Source of the DNA: Ardenticatenaceae bacterium
GTDB taxonomy: Bacteria; Chloroflexota; Anaerolineae; Promineifilales; Promineifilaceae
DNA length: 64,000 nt
Assembly (NCBI GenBank): GCA_011525915.1
Contig: WYBM01000062.1
Span: 1-64,000, forward strand
Direction of reading: 5' to 3'
This document shows, in pieces, positions 43,588-51,502 of the stretch. The position numbers and the translations under genes were made by a program. Position 1 is the first letter of the stretch, and the number at the start of each line of letters is the position of its first letter. The notes beneath the pieces are model-generated. The model was not told the origin of the DNA. It was given only the letters and a program-made list of their open reading frames with translations, and did not search any database.

Positions 43588-44820
43588 TTAAGAGGCAGAC
43601 TGGCGTAAAGGTAGGTAAATGGCAAATGTGCTGCCCGGCAGAATTTTGGGGTCACTTTCTACTTTGATATGGCCGTTGTGCGCCTCTATGATCCCCCGGG
43701 CCATCGGCAACCCCAGGCCCAACCCCCCTCCACAAAAAGCTGACTTACTGGTAGAATGGTTTTGAACCGACCCCAGGGCATAAAAGAGATCAAAAATATA
43801 GGTCTGTTCTTCTCTGGGAATGCCCAGACCCGTGTCTTGCACCGCCAGGCAGCACTCGCTGTCAGAAGTGGAAGCGGTAATGTATATGTGGCCGCCATCT
43901 GGGGTAAATTTAACGGCATTCCCAATAATGGCCGTCACGGCCGTGCGTAACTGGGTGGCATCGCCTAGAATGGGCGGCAGATGACCCAGGTCAGCCATGT
44001 ATAAGTGCAAGCGGCGATGCTCACACACCTGAGCAAATTCACCCACCGAATCGGCCACCAATTCACCCAATTGAACCTGGGTCAGATTTAACTCCAGCAG
44101 CCCAGACATAATTTGTGACGCCTGCTCAATCTCTTCTGACACCTGGCGCATACGGTTAATGCCGCTTTTCATACGTTGTACCAGGCTTTGTAAAGGCTGC
44201 ACGGCCGCGTGATCCTCCACAGTATCCAACTGTACTTCCAGTGAATCCAGGTAATCACGGGTTAAAGCCAGCGGCGATTGCAGATCTTCAGCCGCCAACA
44301 GCAAAAAGTCACTCTTGAGTTCGTTTAATTCTTGCATGCGCCGGTTGGTGTCTTCTAATTCCCGCACCTTTGTTTCCAACTGGCTTACTAATTCCTGAGT
44401 GTGTCGTTCCAGGTGTTCCTGATGTTCCTGCTGTGATAGTTTATGCCGTTGTCCATTTAAAAATGATTCGATCTGTTGGGGAAACACATCCACGTTAATG
44501 GGCTTTGTCAGAAAGCCGGTGCAGCCAGCGGCCAGCGCCATTTTACGGTTATTGGCATCCTGATACGCGGTCAGGGCAATAATAGGGGTCTCTGAAAAAT
44601 TTGGCGAACTACGCAGGCGCGTTGTTAAAGCTCGCCCATCTAACAGGGGCAGATTAATATCCATCAAAATGAGGTTAGGCTGCGCTTTTTGAGCTAAAGC
44701 AACACCTTCAATGCCATCAGAAGCGGTAAAAACCTCATAACCATTACTGCTCAATAACCGGTTGACCAACCGTTGACTGGCCTGATCATCCTCAATGTAA
44801 AGCACCCTTGCCTTTGTCAC
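43588..44820 (-). CDS. Response regulator-histidine kinase hybrid lacking the phospho-acceptor His
   Basis: 410 residues. Residues 1-120 are a receiver domain with phospho-acceptor Asp in LILMDINLP and the conserved Lys in FLTKPIN. A coiled coil follows (HQEHLERHTQELVSQLETKV). The dimerisation helix reads ELKSDFLLLAAEDLQSPLAL; canonical kinases have SHELRTPL there, so the His is Glu. The ATPase domain looks intact: N-box IIGNAVKFTPDGG, G1 DTGLGIP, G2 GGGLGLGLP. It could bind ATP but cannot autophosphorylate at the usual site. It may act as a regulator or pseudokinase. It converges with the DUF512 gene. Confidence 0.9.
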   Translation of the reverse strand: MTKARVLYIEDDQASQRLVNRLLSSNGYEVFTASDGIEGVALAQKAQPNLILMDINLPLLDGRALTTRLRSSPNFSETPIIALTAYQDANNRKMALAAGCTGFLTKPINVDVFPQQIESFLNGQRHKLSQQEHQEHLERHTQELVSQLETKVRELEDTNRRMQELNELKSDFLLLAAEDLQSPLALTRDYLDSLEVQLDTVEDHAAVQPLQSLVQRMKSGINRMRQVSEEIEQASQIMSGLLELNLTQVQLGELVADSVGEFAQVCEHRRLHLYMADLGHLPPILGDATQLRTAVTAIIGNAVKFTPDGGHIYITASTSDSECCLAVQDTGLGIPREEQTYIFDLFYALGSVQNHSTSKSAFCGGGLGLGLPMARGIIEAHNGHIKVESDPKILPGSTFAIYLPLRQSAS

Positions 44821-44954
44821 ACTGCCATCCTTACGCCTCGTATTGAGTACTTCTTACAAAGGGCGACTTTGCGCGTTGAGCACACTACCGTTATACCACC
44901 AAAACCATAAAATATGCGTAAAGAAGAAGGGCGCTAGTACAGAAGTACCGGGTC

Positions 44955-45746
44955 TTAAGTCAGGGTTGTGCCCACGGCCGTTTCTGGCCGACACAACACC
45001 TCATATACATTGCCGGGGCGCAACCCGGAGAAGATGCGAACGGTCAGGTAAGGGTGCTGCGCTGTTAATGCCAGCATACTGTGTACTTTGCTGGCCATAC
45101 CCCCGGTAACGTCTGTTCCTCGTGAGCCACCCAGAGCGGCTTCAATTTCAGGGAATGTGGCCGACGTGATATGCGGGATAACCTGCCCGGCCAGGTCATA
45201 AACCCCATCGGTTTCCCCAGCCAACAATAACCACGACGGCCGTAACGTTTCCGCCAGTGCCATCATTACTTCTTCTGTAGAGACAATGGTGCCGCCACGT
45301 ACCGTGTCAAAGGCTACATCGCCATGTGTGACAGGCAGCAGCCCGGCAGCCAGGGCATAGTGGCTGGGTTCAGGGGCGATATGCGTGATACGGCCGTCGG
45401 CACATGTCACCGACGCCGACGGCGAGATGGGGATAGCCGGTACGCCGGCAGCCAGCAAGGCTTCCACCACCAGCCGGTTGAGCCGCAGGGCGGCGGCACT
45501 CACCTCTGTAAAACCGGCCCACTGCTCTGGGTTTTTGACCCCCAGACGTGTGCCGTGCCGGGCGGCGGCCACATGCCCAAACGAGCCGCTGCCATGCCCC
45601 AGAACCAGCTTTAGATCAGGCCTGGCGGCCCGGGCCTGCTGAATTTCCTGTGCCAGCCGCGCCAGGACACCGGCCCGAACCATTTCTACCCCGGTCTTGT
45701 CCGTGACCAAAGAGCCACCAAGTTTTAAGAACAACACATCGGTCAT
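44955..45746 (-). CDS. Isopentenyl phosphate kinase
   Basis: 263 residues from ATG 45746 (an ATG eight codons upstream is the alternative; neither has a clear Shine-Dalgarno). It belongs to the amino acid kinase superfamily. IPK markers: FLKLGGSLVTDK, LVLGHGSGSFGHVAA with the diagnostic catalytic His, LLPVTHGDVAFDTVRG, LLAGETDGVYD and GSRGTDVTGGMASKV. The enzyme phosphorylates isopentenyl phosphate to IPP in the alternative mevalonate route known in archaea and some Chloroflexota. No other isoprenoid genes are in the window. Glutamate 5-kinase is excluded by the GSGSFGH motif. Confidence 0.9.
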   Translation of the reverse strand: MTDVLFLKLGGSLVTDKTGVEMVRAGVLARLAQEIQQARAARPDLKLVLGHGSGSFGHVAAARHGTRLGVKNPEQWAGFTEVSAAALRLNRLVVEALLAAGVPAIPISPSASVTCADGRITHIAPEPSHYALAAGLLPVTHGDVAFDTVRGGTIVSTEEVMMALAETLRPSWLLLAGETDGVYDLAGQVIPHITSATFPEIEAALGGSRGTDVTGGMASKVHSMLALTAQHPYLTVRIFSGLRPGNVYEVLCRPETAVGTTLT

Positions 45747-45784
45747 AACTGAATCACTTTGGGACAGCATACTCAGATTTCTTC

Positions 45785-45891
45785 AAAAACAACTTTGGAC
45801 TTTTACCAGGTAATTAGTGATCACTGTCCAGTAATCAGTCCAGAGGAACACTCAACTGAACAGTGATAACTGAACACTGATTACTTCAAAA
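45785..45891. repeat. Dispersed intergenic repeat, copy 2
   Basis: Starts aactttggacttttaccagg, continues with AGTGATCACTGTCCAGTAATCAGT and cagaggaacac, then CAGTGATAACTGAACACTGATTAC. It matches the copy at 38800-38880, including the flanking aactttggactttt and agaggaacac ends. The CAGTTATCAGT-type words form several small stems. No coding potential. Confidence 0.7.
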
Positions 45892-45902
45892 CACCAAAGC
45901 CC

Positions 45903-46439
45903 TTATATATGACCTTGCACAATGTGCGCCACGGCCGTCTCTGGTGAATCAGCAAAGGTTAAGAGCGCCATATGCTCTGGCCGGATATAGAGCGGGTCAA
46001 AAAAAGTGTGAATGGTTTGTGGCCATTTACTACCCAGCATCACAAACGGCCGTCGTTCGATCTCACCCACCTGCAAGAAGCTCCAGGCCAGCGTCATTTC
46101 AGACAGCGTGCCGATGCCGCCGGGCAGCGTAATCATGCCCTGGTTGTTTGTCACCAGGTGCAGCAGTCTTTCACGCAGGGTGGGGTAACGAATTTCTTCT
46201 TTGACCCAGGGGTTTGGTCCTAAGGGGCGGAAACGTTCGATCTGGTCTGACGTGACCCCAATGACATGGCCACCAGCTTCCGCTGCCCCCTGGGATACGG
46301 CCGTCATGGTGCCGCTGTAGCCCCCCGTAGCCACCGCAAAACCAGCCTCGGCCAGCAGGCGCCCAATGGTACGGGCTTCGGCATAAGCGGGGCTGTCTGC
46401 CGGGGGCAGCGCGCTGCCAAAGACTGAGATCACTTTCAT
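45903..46439 (-). CDS. LOG-family/TIGR00725-like nucleotide-binding protein
   Basis: 178 residues with a Rossmann-like fold. VISVFGSALPPADSPAYAEA and AEAGFAVATGGYSGTMTAVS bind the phosphate, and the hallmark MITLPGGIGTLSEMTLAWSF (PGGxGTxxE) is present. LOG proteins release cytokinin-type bases from nucleotide monophosphates, while close relatives are nucleotide or molybdopterin carriers. The exact function is open. The start overlaps the alaS stop by 4 bp (ATGA), so it is translationally coupled to alaS. Confidence 0.9.
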   Translation of the reverse strand: MKVISVFGSALPPADSPAYAEARTIGRLLAEAGFAVATGGYSGTMTAVSQGAAEAGGHVIGVTSDQIERFRPLGPNPWVKEEIRYPTLRERLLHLVTNNQGMITLPGGIGTLSEMTLAWSFLQVGEIERRPFVMLGSKWPQTIHTFFDPLYIRPEHMALLTFADSPETAVAHIVQGHI

Positions 46440-49129
46440 GACAGGCTCGCTTTTACCAGGTTTGGCACCAAGGCCAGGGCTTCTGGCAGTTTACTGGGGT
46501 CTTTACCCCCGGCCTGGGCCATGTCTGGCCGGCCGCCGCCACCGCCACCAACAACCCTGGCCACTTCACGCACGATGTCTCCCGCTTTCAGGCCACGGGC
46601 GATCAGATCTTTGGTAACCACGGCAATGATGAGCGGCTTGCCTTGATACACGGTACCGATGACACCCACGGCCGTCTCATGATTATCACGAAAACGGTCC
46701 GCCAGAAGGCGTAGTCCTTCGCTGTCTACCCCTTCAGCTACGGCCGTAACTACCCGCACCCCGGCCACATCTTGTGCCTGGGCCATCAGGCTCTCAAATT
46801 GCACCGCCGCCAGCTTTTGCTGCAGCTGTTCCACCTGCTTCTGCAAGGCGCGGTTGTCGTTTTGCAGCGCCTCCAGCCGTGTTTCCAACTCATGAACCGG
46901 CGTGTTTAGCCGGTACACCAACCGGTCTAACACGTCTAATCGTTCGGCAACCAATTTTTGGGCGCCGCGCCCGGTCACCGCTTCCACACGGCGTATGCCC
47001 GCGGCCACCGCGCCCTCACTGGTGAACCGGAACAGGCCGATGTCATTTGTCTCGCTGACATGCAGGCCACCGCACAATTCAAAGCTGTACGGCTCTTCAC
47101 CTTCCTTTCCGATCTGAAGCGTACGCACAATGTCCCCATATTTTTCACCAAAAAGGGCCATGGCCCCGGCCGCAATCGCTTCCTTCTGGCCCATATAGGC
47201 CACCCGCACCGGGTAGTTGGCCAGAATTGCCCGGTTAATATCGGCCTCAATGAGAGAGAGCGTTTCCTGGTCTACCGCGGCGGTGTGAGAAAAGTCAAAG
47301 CGCAGCCGGTCTGGGGCCACCAGCGACCCCTGCTGAATGACGTGGCTGCCCAGATGACGCCGCAGTTCCCGGTGTAGAATGTGGGTAGCCGTATGGTTAC
47401 GGCGGATGTCGCCGCGGCGTTTGTTATCTACCTCTAACTGCACATTATCGCCAATGGCCACACTGCCTTTTTCTACCTGGCCCACATGCAGGATAAGACC
47501 GTTGACTGGCTTTTTCATATCATCCACACGCAGGGTGAAGGTGTCATGATAGATGCGGCCCGTATCACTGACTTCGCCGCCAGCTTCCACATAAAAGGGG
47601 GTCACGGCCGTGACCAACTCTACCTTGTCGCCGGCCCTAACCTCGGTGACAGGTTCGCCGTCTTTCAGCAGCCCCACCACTTCCGATGCTATCCAGTAAT
47701 CTCTGTAAGGATCATACTCTACCCCTTCTGACAGGCCGGAGGTGACCAGGGAAGCCAGCAGCTGCCCGTAGATACCGGTATCTTGTGCATATTCCTTAAA
47801 AGCACCAGAGCCACTGGCCATGGCGTGTTGGCGGCGGGCTTCCTGGTACCCACGTTCATCCACGGTGATGCCCCACGTTTTGACCACGTCGTTGGTGATT
47901 TCCAGCGGCAGCCCATGGGTGGCATACAAATTAAACGCAGCGTCACCGGAAATAACCGTCTCACCCTTGTCTTTTAGGGTTTGCACTATCTCCTGAAGGT
48001 GGGTGAGGGCATTATCCAGCGTGCGACCAAAACGTTCTTCCTCCTGGGTGAGTGTGCGCAAGATATGATCCTGGCGTTGGCGCAGTTCGGGGTAGGTATC
48101 ACCCATTTGGGCAATGTACAGCCTGGCCACTTCTGCCAGGAAGGGGCGGTCAAAGCCAATAGACCGGCCGAAGCGGGCCGCCCGACGGATGATCATGCGC
48201 AGCACGTAACCCGCGCCAGCGGCCCCGGGGCGCACGCCATCACCAATAATAAAGGTAGCCGCACGGCCGTGATCGGCAATCACCCGGTAACCCACAAACT
48301 TTTCTGCCCGCTGCTGGTCACTATCACCCAGAAGCTCTTGGACCCGATCCATGGCCGCCGCAAAGAGATCATTATCATAGTTCACCGGTGTGCCCTGCAC
48401 AACACTGCTGATCCGTTCCAGCCCCATGCCGGTGTCCACACCAGGTCTGGGCAGCGGTGTACGGGTGCCGTCTTCCGCCTGATCAAACTGCATAAAAACC
48501 AGGTTCCACACTTCCAGCCAGCGGCCGCAGTCATTATCTAATACCACACTACAATCTGGCTCACCACAGGTACACGCTTCCGGCCCCCAATCATAATGCA
48601 GCTCGCTGGTGGGGCCGCAGGGGCCAATATCGCCCATCATCCAGAAATTGGTCTTGTCACCCATACGCAAGATATGGTCTTCAGGCACGCCTACCTTGTC
48701 TTTCCAAATAGCATAGGCTTCGTCGTCGCTAGTGTGCACGGTGAAGTAAAGTTTCTCAGCCGAGACGCCACACACCTTGGTCATAAAATCATAAGCAAAG
48801 TGAATGGCCCCTTCCTTAAAGTAATCACCGAAGGAAAAGTTGCCCAACATTTCAAAAAAGGTATGGTGGCGCGGCGAGGGACCAACATTTTCCAGATCAT
48901 TATGTTTGCCCTGCACACGCATGCATTTTTGGGAGGAGGTGGCGCGGGTATACGGCCGTTTCTCCTTGCCCAAAAATACGTCTACAAACTGGTTCATACC
49001 GGCGTTGGTAAACAGCAGCGTGGGGTTATCATGCTGCGGCAAGACAGCACTGGGCACAATCTCATGGTTTAGCTCATTAAAAAATTCCAAAAACGCGGTG
49101 CGTATTTCGTTACTCGTAGTGGGTCTCAT
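46436..49129 (-). CDS. alaS: Alanyl-tRNA synthetase
   Basis: 897 residues, close to the normal length. Class II motifs: motif 1 region HEIVPSAVLPQHDNPTLLFT, motif 2 GKHNDLENVGPSPRHHTFFE, motif 3 GMGLERISSVVQG. The editing domain has HTATHILHRELRRHLG, with the metal-binding HxxxH, and FELCGGLHVSETNDIG, with Cys and His. The C-Ala domain ends in GGGGGGRPDMAQAGGKDPSK. An insertion YDWGPEACTCGEPDCSVVLD carries a Cys cluster. Shine-Dalgarno GGAG 5 nt upstream. Transcription seems governed by the leader attenuator at 49225-49354. Confidence 0.98.
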   Translation of the reverse strand: MRPTTSNEIRTAFLEFFNELNHEIVPSAVLPQHDNPTLLFTNAGMNQFVDVFLGKEKRPYTRATSSQKCMRVQGKHNDLENVGPSPRHHTFFEMLGNFSFGDYFKEGAIHFAYDFMTKVCGVSAEKLYFTVHTSDDEAYAIWKDKVGVPEDHILRMGDKTNFWMMGDIGPCGPTSELHYDWGPEACTCGEPDCSVVLDNDCGRWLEVWNLVFMQFDQAEDGTRTPLPRPGVDTGMGLERISSVVQGTPVNYDNDLFAAAMDRVQELLGDSDQQRAEKFVGYRVIADHGRAATFIIGDGVRPGAAGAGYVLRMIIRRAARFGRSIGFDRPFLAEVARLYIAQMGDTYPELRQRQDHILRTLTQEEERFGRTLDNALTHLQEIVQTLKDKGETVISGDAAFNLYATHGLPLEITNDVVKTWGITVDERGYQEARRQHAMASGSGAFKEYAQDTGIYGQLLASLVTSGLSEGVEYDPYRDYWIASEVVGLLKDGEPVTEVRAGDKVELVTAVTPFYVEAGGEVSDTGRIYHDTFTLRVDDMKKPVNGLILHVGQVEKGSVAIGDNVQLEVDNKRRGDIRRNHTATHILHRELRRHLGSHVIQQGSLVAPDRLRFDFSHTAAVDQETLSLIEADINRAILANYPVRVAYMGQKEAIAAGAMALFGEKYGDIVRTLQIGKEGEEPYSFELCGGLHVSETNDIGLFRFTSEGAVAAGIRRVEAVTGRGAQKLVAERLDVLDRLVYRLNTPVHELETRLEALQNDNRALQKQVEQLQQKLAAVQFESLMAQAQDVAGVRVVTAVAEGVDSEGLRLLADRFRDNHETAVGVIGTVYQGKPLIIAVVTKDLIARGLKAGDIVREVARVVGGGGGGRPDMAQAGGKDPSKLPEALALVPNLVKASLS

Positions 49130-49224
49130 CTTTACTCCATCATCGGTGTTTGGTCATCAGTCATAGGCGGTTAGAGACCAGGCCCATGACCACTCAACGA
49201 CTGCCAAAATTGTATCTGACCAAC

Positions 49225-49258
49225 AAAAAACCGCCAGACCGGGCATCCAGTCTGGCGG
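49225..49258 (-). terminator. Attenuator terminator in the alaS leader
   Basis: Arms ccgccagac (minus 49258-49250) and gtctggcgg (49239-49231) form a perfect 9-bp stem with a 10-nt loop, followed by six T (49230-49225). It stands about 95 nt upstream of the alaS start, on the alaS strand and downstream of the promoter. It would stop transcription before alaS. Its 5' arm can pair instead with gtctggc inside the leader peptide gene (49311-49305). Confidence 0.85.
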
Positions 49259-49288
49259 CGGTGGCTGCCAGATGATAAGGTTAGTGAC

Positions 49289-49354
49289 TCAGGCAGCGCC
49301 ACAGGCCAGACAGATGGTCTGGGCGGTGGCGGCATGATGGGTCATTCTTTGCAT
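49289..49354 (-). CDS. Alanine-rich leader peptide of alaS
   Basis: A 21-codon frame on the alaS strand, just downstream of the alaS promoter. Six codons are Ala (8, 9, 11, 17, 20, 21), including GCC GCC ACC GCC. In-frame ATGs also occur at 49360 and 49345, so the exact start is open; translation may be leaderless. Directly after Ala codon 11 stands CAGAC (49321-49317), which can pair with GTCTG (49311-49307). Longer GTCTGGC can pair with the terminator 5' arm. A ribosome waiting for Ala-tRNA at codons 8-11 would cover CAGAC and favour the antiterminator. This is the classical design of amino-acid leader attenuation. Confidence 0.75.
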   Translation of the reverse strand: MQRMTHHAATAQTICLACGAA

Positions 49355-49367
49355 TACCATAGGCCAG

Positions 49368-49396
49368 ATGGTAACAAACGGTCAGATGAATGTCAA
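49368..49396 (-). promoter_or_regulatory. Promoter of the alaS leader
   Basis: On the minus strand a perfect TTGACA (49396-49391), a 17-nt spacer and TACCAT (49373-49368). Transcription would begin near 49361, directly in front of the leader-peptide ATGs. Confidence 0.75.
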
Positions 49397-49404
49397 CTAA
49401 TCAT

Positions 49405-49433
49405 TTGCATCCGGGGCTGCTCCGTCTTATAGT
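49405..49433 (+). promoter_or_regulatory. Possible promoter of the FGE/SIR2/STAND operon
   Basis: On the plus strand TTGCAT (49405-49410), 17 nt and TATAGT (49428-49433), about 54 bp before the first ATG. The -10 matches 5 of 6, while the -35 is weak. It is back to back with the alaS promoter. Confidence 0.4.
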
Positions 49434-49486
49434 AATCATGTCCCTGATTTTATGTCATTTTTGTTGTATTGGTTGCAATCACATAT

Positions 49487-50533
49487 ATGGATACACCCTC
49501 CTATAGTTTGCTTGAACTTATTCACGAAACCTTCAATGAAGATGAGGTACGCACCCTTTGTTTTGCCCTTCATATTGACTTTGAAGATCTGCCGGCCAGT
49601 CTAGGCAAACAAGGGAAGGTTCGGGAGCTGATCTTATTATGCGCCCGTGCCCACCGGTTGGATGAACTGGTGGCCTACGGCCGGCAGCAGCGACCCCACC
49701 TGAACTGGCCAGACCCCCATCTGCTGGCCAATGAACAGCTGCTTGGTCAAGCGGTCACCCCCCCCCAACCATATGAGCCAGAGACGATCCTCATCCCAGC
49801 CGGGCCATTTCTGATGGGCAGCCTGCCGGCTGAGGGTGGGGCCGATGTGGAACGGCCGCAGCACGAAGTCACCCTACCTGCCTACGCCATTGGCCGTTAC
49901 CCTGTCACCAATGCCCAATATGCTGTATTTCTGAAACAGGCCAAATATTCGCCACCACGCGGCTGGTTGGGGCCCAAAGCGCCGCCAGGCAAAGAGCAAC
50001 ACCCGGTGGTAAACGTCAGTTGGTATGACGCTGTGGCCTATTGTGATTGGCTGCGTGTACAAAGCACCCGGCCGTACCGCCTGCCAACCGAAGCGGAATG
50101 GGAAAAAGCGGCCCGGGGGACCGACGGCCGTGTCTACCCCTGGGGCAATGTGTGGGCCGACGGCCGCTGCCATCACCACAGCGACACCACCGCCCCCGTC
50201 AACGCCCACCCCGAAGGCGCCAGCCCTTTTGGCTGTCTGGATATGGCCGGCAACGTACGCGAATGGACCAGCACCCTGTGGGGCAGCGATTACCAGACGC
50301 CTGAGTACCCTTACCCCTACCAGGCAGAAGACGGGCGGGAAGACACGGCCGCGGGCACGGCCGTGTACCGAATTGTGCGCGGCAGCGCCTATGTTGATGA
50401 TCAGGCGCGCCACCGCTGTGCCGCCCGTGCCTGGTATGCACCGGATAATAAAAACAAACACCGCGGCTTTCGTATTACAATCGCCAGATTACACACGCCC
50501 AATAGACCGGACCATAACCATGACAAACAGTAG
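49487..50533 (+). CDS. EAD-like domain plus FGE-sulfatase-fold protein
   Basis: 348 residues from ATG 49487; a TTG six codons earlier is possible, and there is no clear Shine-Dalgarno. Residues 1-70 (LLELIHETFNEDEVRTLCFA to LDELVAYGRQQRPHL) match the small helical effector-associated domains that precede effectors and NTPases in bacterial conflict systems. Residues about 95-335 are an FGE/SUMF1 fold: ETILIPAGPFLMGS, RYPVTNAQYAVFL, HPVVNVSWYDAVAYCDWL, RLPTEAEWEKAARGTDGRVYPWG, GCLDMAGNVREWTS, HRCAARAWYAP and RGFRI. The Cys pair used by true formylglycine-generating enzymes is not seen (GSAYVDDQARHRCAAR). It is the first gene of a three-gene operon, overlapping the next by 14 bp. Confidence 0.85.
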   Translation: MDTPSYSLLELIHETFNEDEVRTLCFALHIDFEDLPASLGKQGKVRELILLCARAHRLDELVAYGRQQRPHLNWPDPHLLANEQLLGQAVTPPQPYEPETILIPAGPFLMGSLPAEGGADVERPQHEVTLPAYAIGRYPVTNAQYAVFLKQAKYSPPRGWLGPKAPPGKEQHPVVNVSWYDAVAYCDWLRVQSTRPYRLPTEAEWEKAARGTDGRVYPWGNVWADGRCHHHSDTTAPVNAHPEGASPFGCLDMAGNVREWTSTLWGSDYQTPEYPYPYQAEDGREDTAAGTAVYRIVRGSAYVDDQARHRCAARAWYAPDNKNKHRGFRITIARLHTPNRPDHNHDKQ

Positions 50534-51500
50534 AAACAGCATTGACTGGGAGTTATTAAAGCGGCGCATACGCACCGGCAAACTCACCCCCATTATTGGT
50601 GACCGCGTAGGCCACGACGGGTTTCTTACCAGTACGGCTCTCATTCAGGGCTGGGCCAATAAGATTGGCTATCCTATGCCCAATACCCAGAGCATTACCC
50701 GTGTCTCCCAATATCGCAGTGTCACCAAAGACCCCCTGGCCGCCAAAGAGGATTATCTGGAATATCTCAAGCAATATGTACTTAAGCAAGCGCGCCAGCA
50801 ACAAAACGGCCCCAGCGACTTTTTAGACACATTAGAAGACGAACTGGAGATGCTTTCTTTTTCTCAGGTGGCTGCCCGGCTCAAATACCCCAATTTTGAC
50901 GATGACACCATGAACCCCCTGAAAATCCTGGCCCACTTTGACATTCCCATCTACCTCACCACCAGCTTCCATACCTTTATGGCCCAGGCATTGGAAAAAT
51001 CAAACAAAACCCCACGCCTGGAACTGTGTGCCTGGCATGATGAGAGCGGCCCAAGTCCCTCCCTGTTTGATAGCGACGAGTATGAAGATAATCCCCAAAC
51101 ACCAGTCGTCTACCATCTGCATGGCATGGATGCAGACCCGGCCACACTGGTTTTGTCTGAAGACGATTTTTTAGACTTTCTGGTGAACGTCACCCAACAC
51201 GAACAGGCGGTGCCAAATCGCATCCACCAGGCAATGGCCGATTCTTCGCTGTTACTGTTGGGGTATGAATTGCAAGATTGGGAGTTCCGTGTTTTGTTCC
51301 GCGGGCTCATTAAAAGTAAACCAACGGCCCGGCGTTTGATGAGCATTTGCATCCAGCTGGATCCGCGGCAAAACGAAGCGGGTACTGCGCCAGAGGTAGA
51401 AAAATACCTGGAAACCTATTTCCGTGAATACAAATTTGAAATTTACTGGGGTGATGCCCAATCATTTACGCAAGACCTTTGGGATCAGTTAGGAGATTAA
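50520..51500 (+). CDS. SIR2-like domain protein
   Basis: 326 residues; start ATG 50520 lies inside the end of the FGE gene. The open frame further upstream is shadow. SIR2-like layout: N-terminal KRRIRTGKLTPIIGDRVGHD at the nucleotide-binding loop, IPIYLTTSFHTFMAQALEKS in place of the usual TTNYD, then PVVYHLHGMDADPATLVLSE with the expected catalytic-type His, and SSLLLLGYELQDWEFRVLFR, a strong family marker. The Gly-rich loop reads GDRVG rather than GAGxS. SIR2 domains in defence loci usually hydrolyse NAD+, and activity here is inferred. It is 2 bp ahead of the STAND gene. Confidence 0.85.
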   Translation: MTNSRNSIDWELLKRRIRTGKLTPIIGDRVGHDGFLTSTALIQGWANKIGYPMPNTQSITRVSQYRSVTKDPLAAKEDYLEYLKQYVLKQARQQQNGPSDFLDTLEDELEMLSFSQVAARLKYPNFDDDTMNPLKILAHFDIPIYLTTSFHTFMAQALEKSNKTPRLELCAWHDESGPSPSLFDSDEYEDNPQTPVVYHLHGMDADPATLVLSEDDFLDFLVNVTQHEQAVPNRIHQAMADSSLLLLGYELQDWEFRVLFRGLIKSKPTARRLMSICIQLDPRQNEAGTAPEVEKYLETYFREYKFEIYWGDAQSFTQDLWDQLGD

Positions 51501-51502
51501 AC

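Noticed and set aside
49130..49400. T-box riboswitch upstream of alaS
   Set aside because: A terminator in an alaS leader first suggested a T-box, but there is no TGGNACC-type T-box sequence or specifier stem. The Ala-rich leader frame with alternative stems explains the region better.
50025..50519. N-terminal extension of the SIR2-like protein
   Set aside because: The open frame from 50025 lies inside the FGE gene in another frame. The SIR2 homology starts only after ATG 50520.
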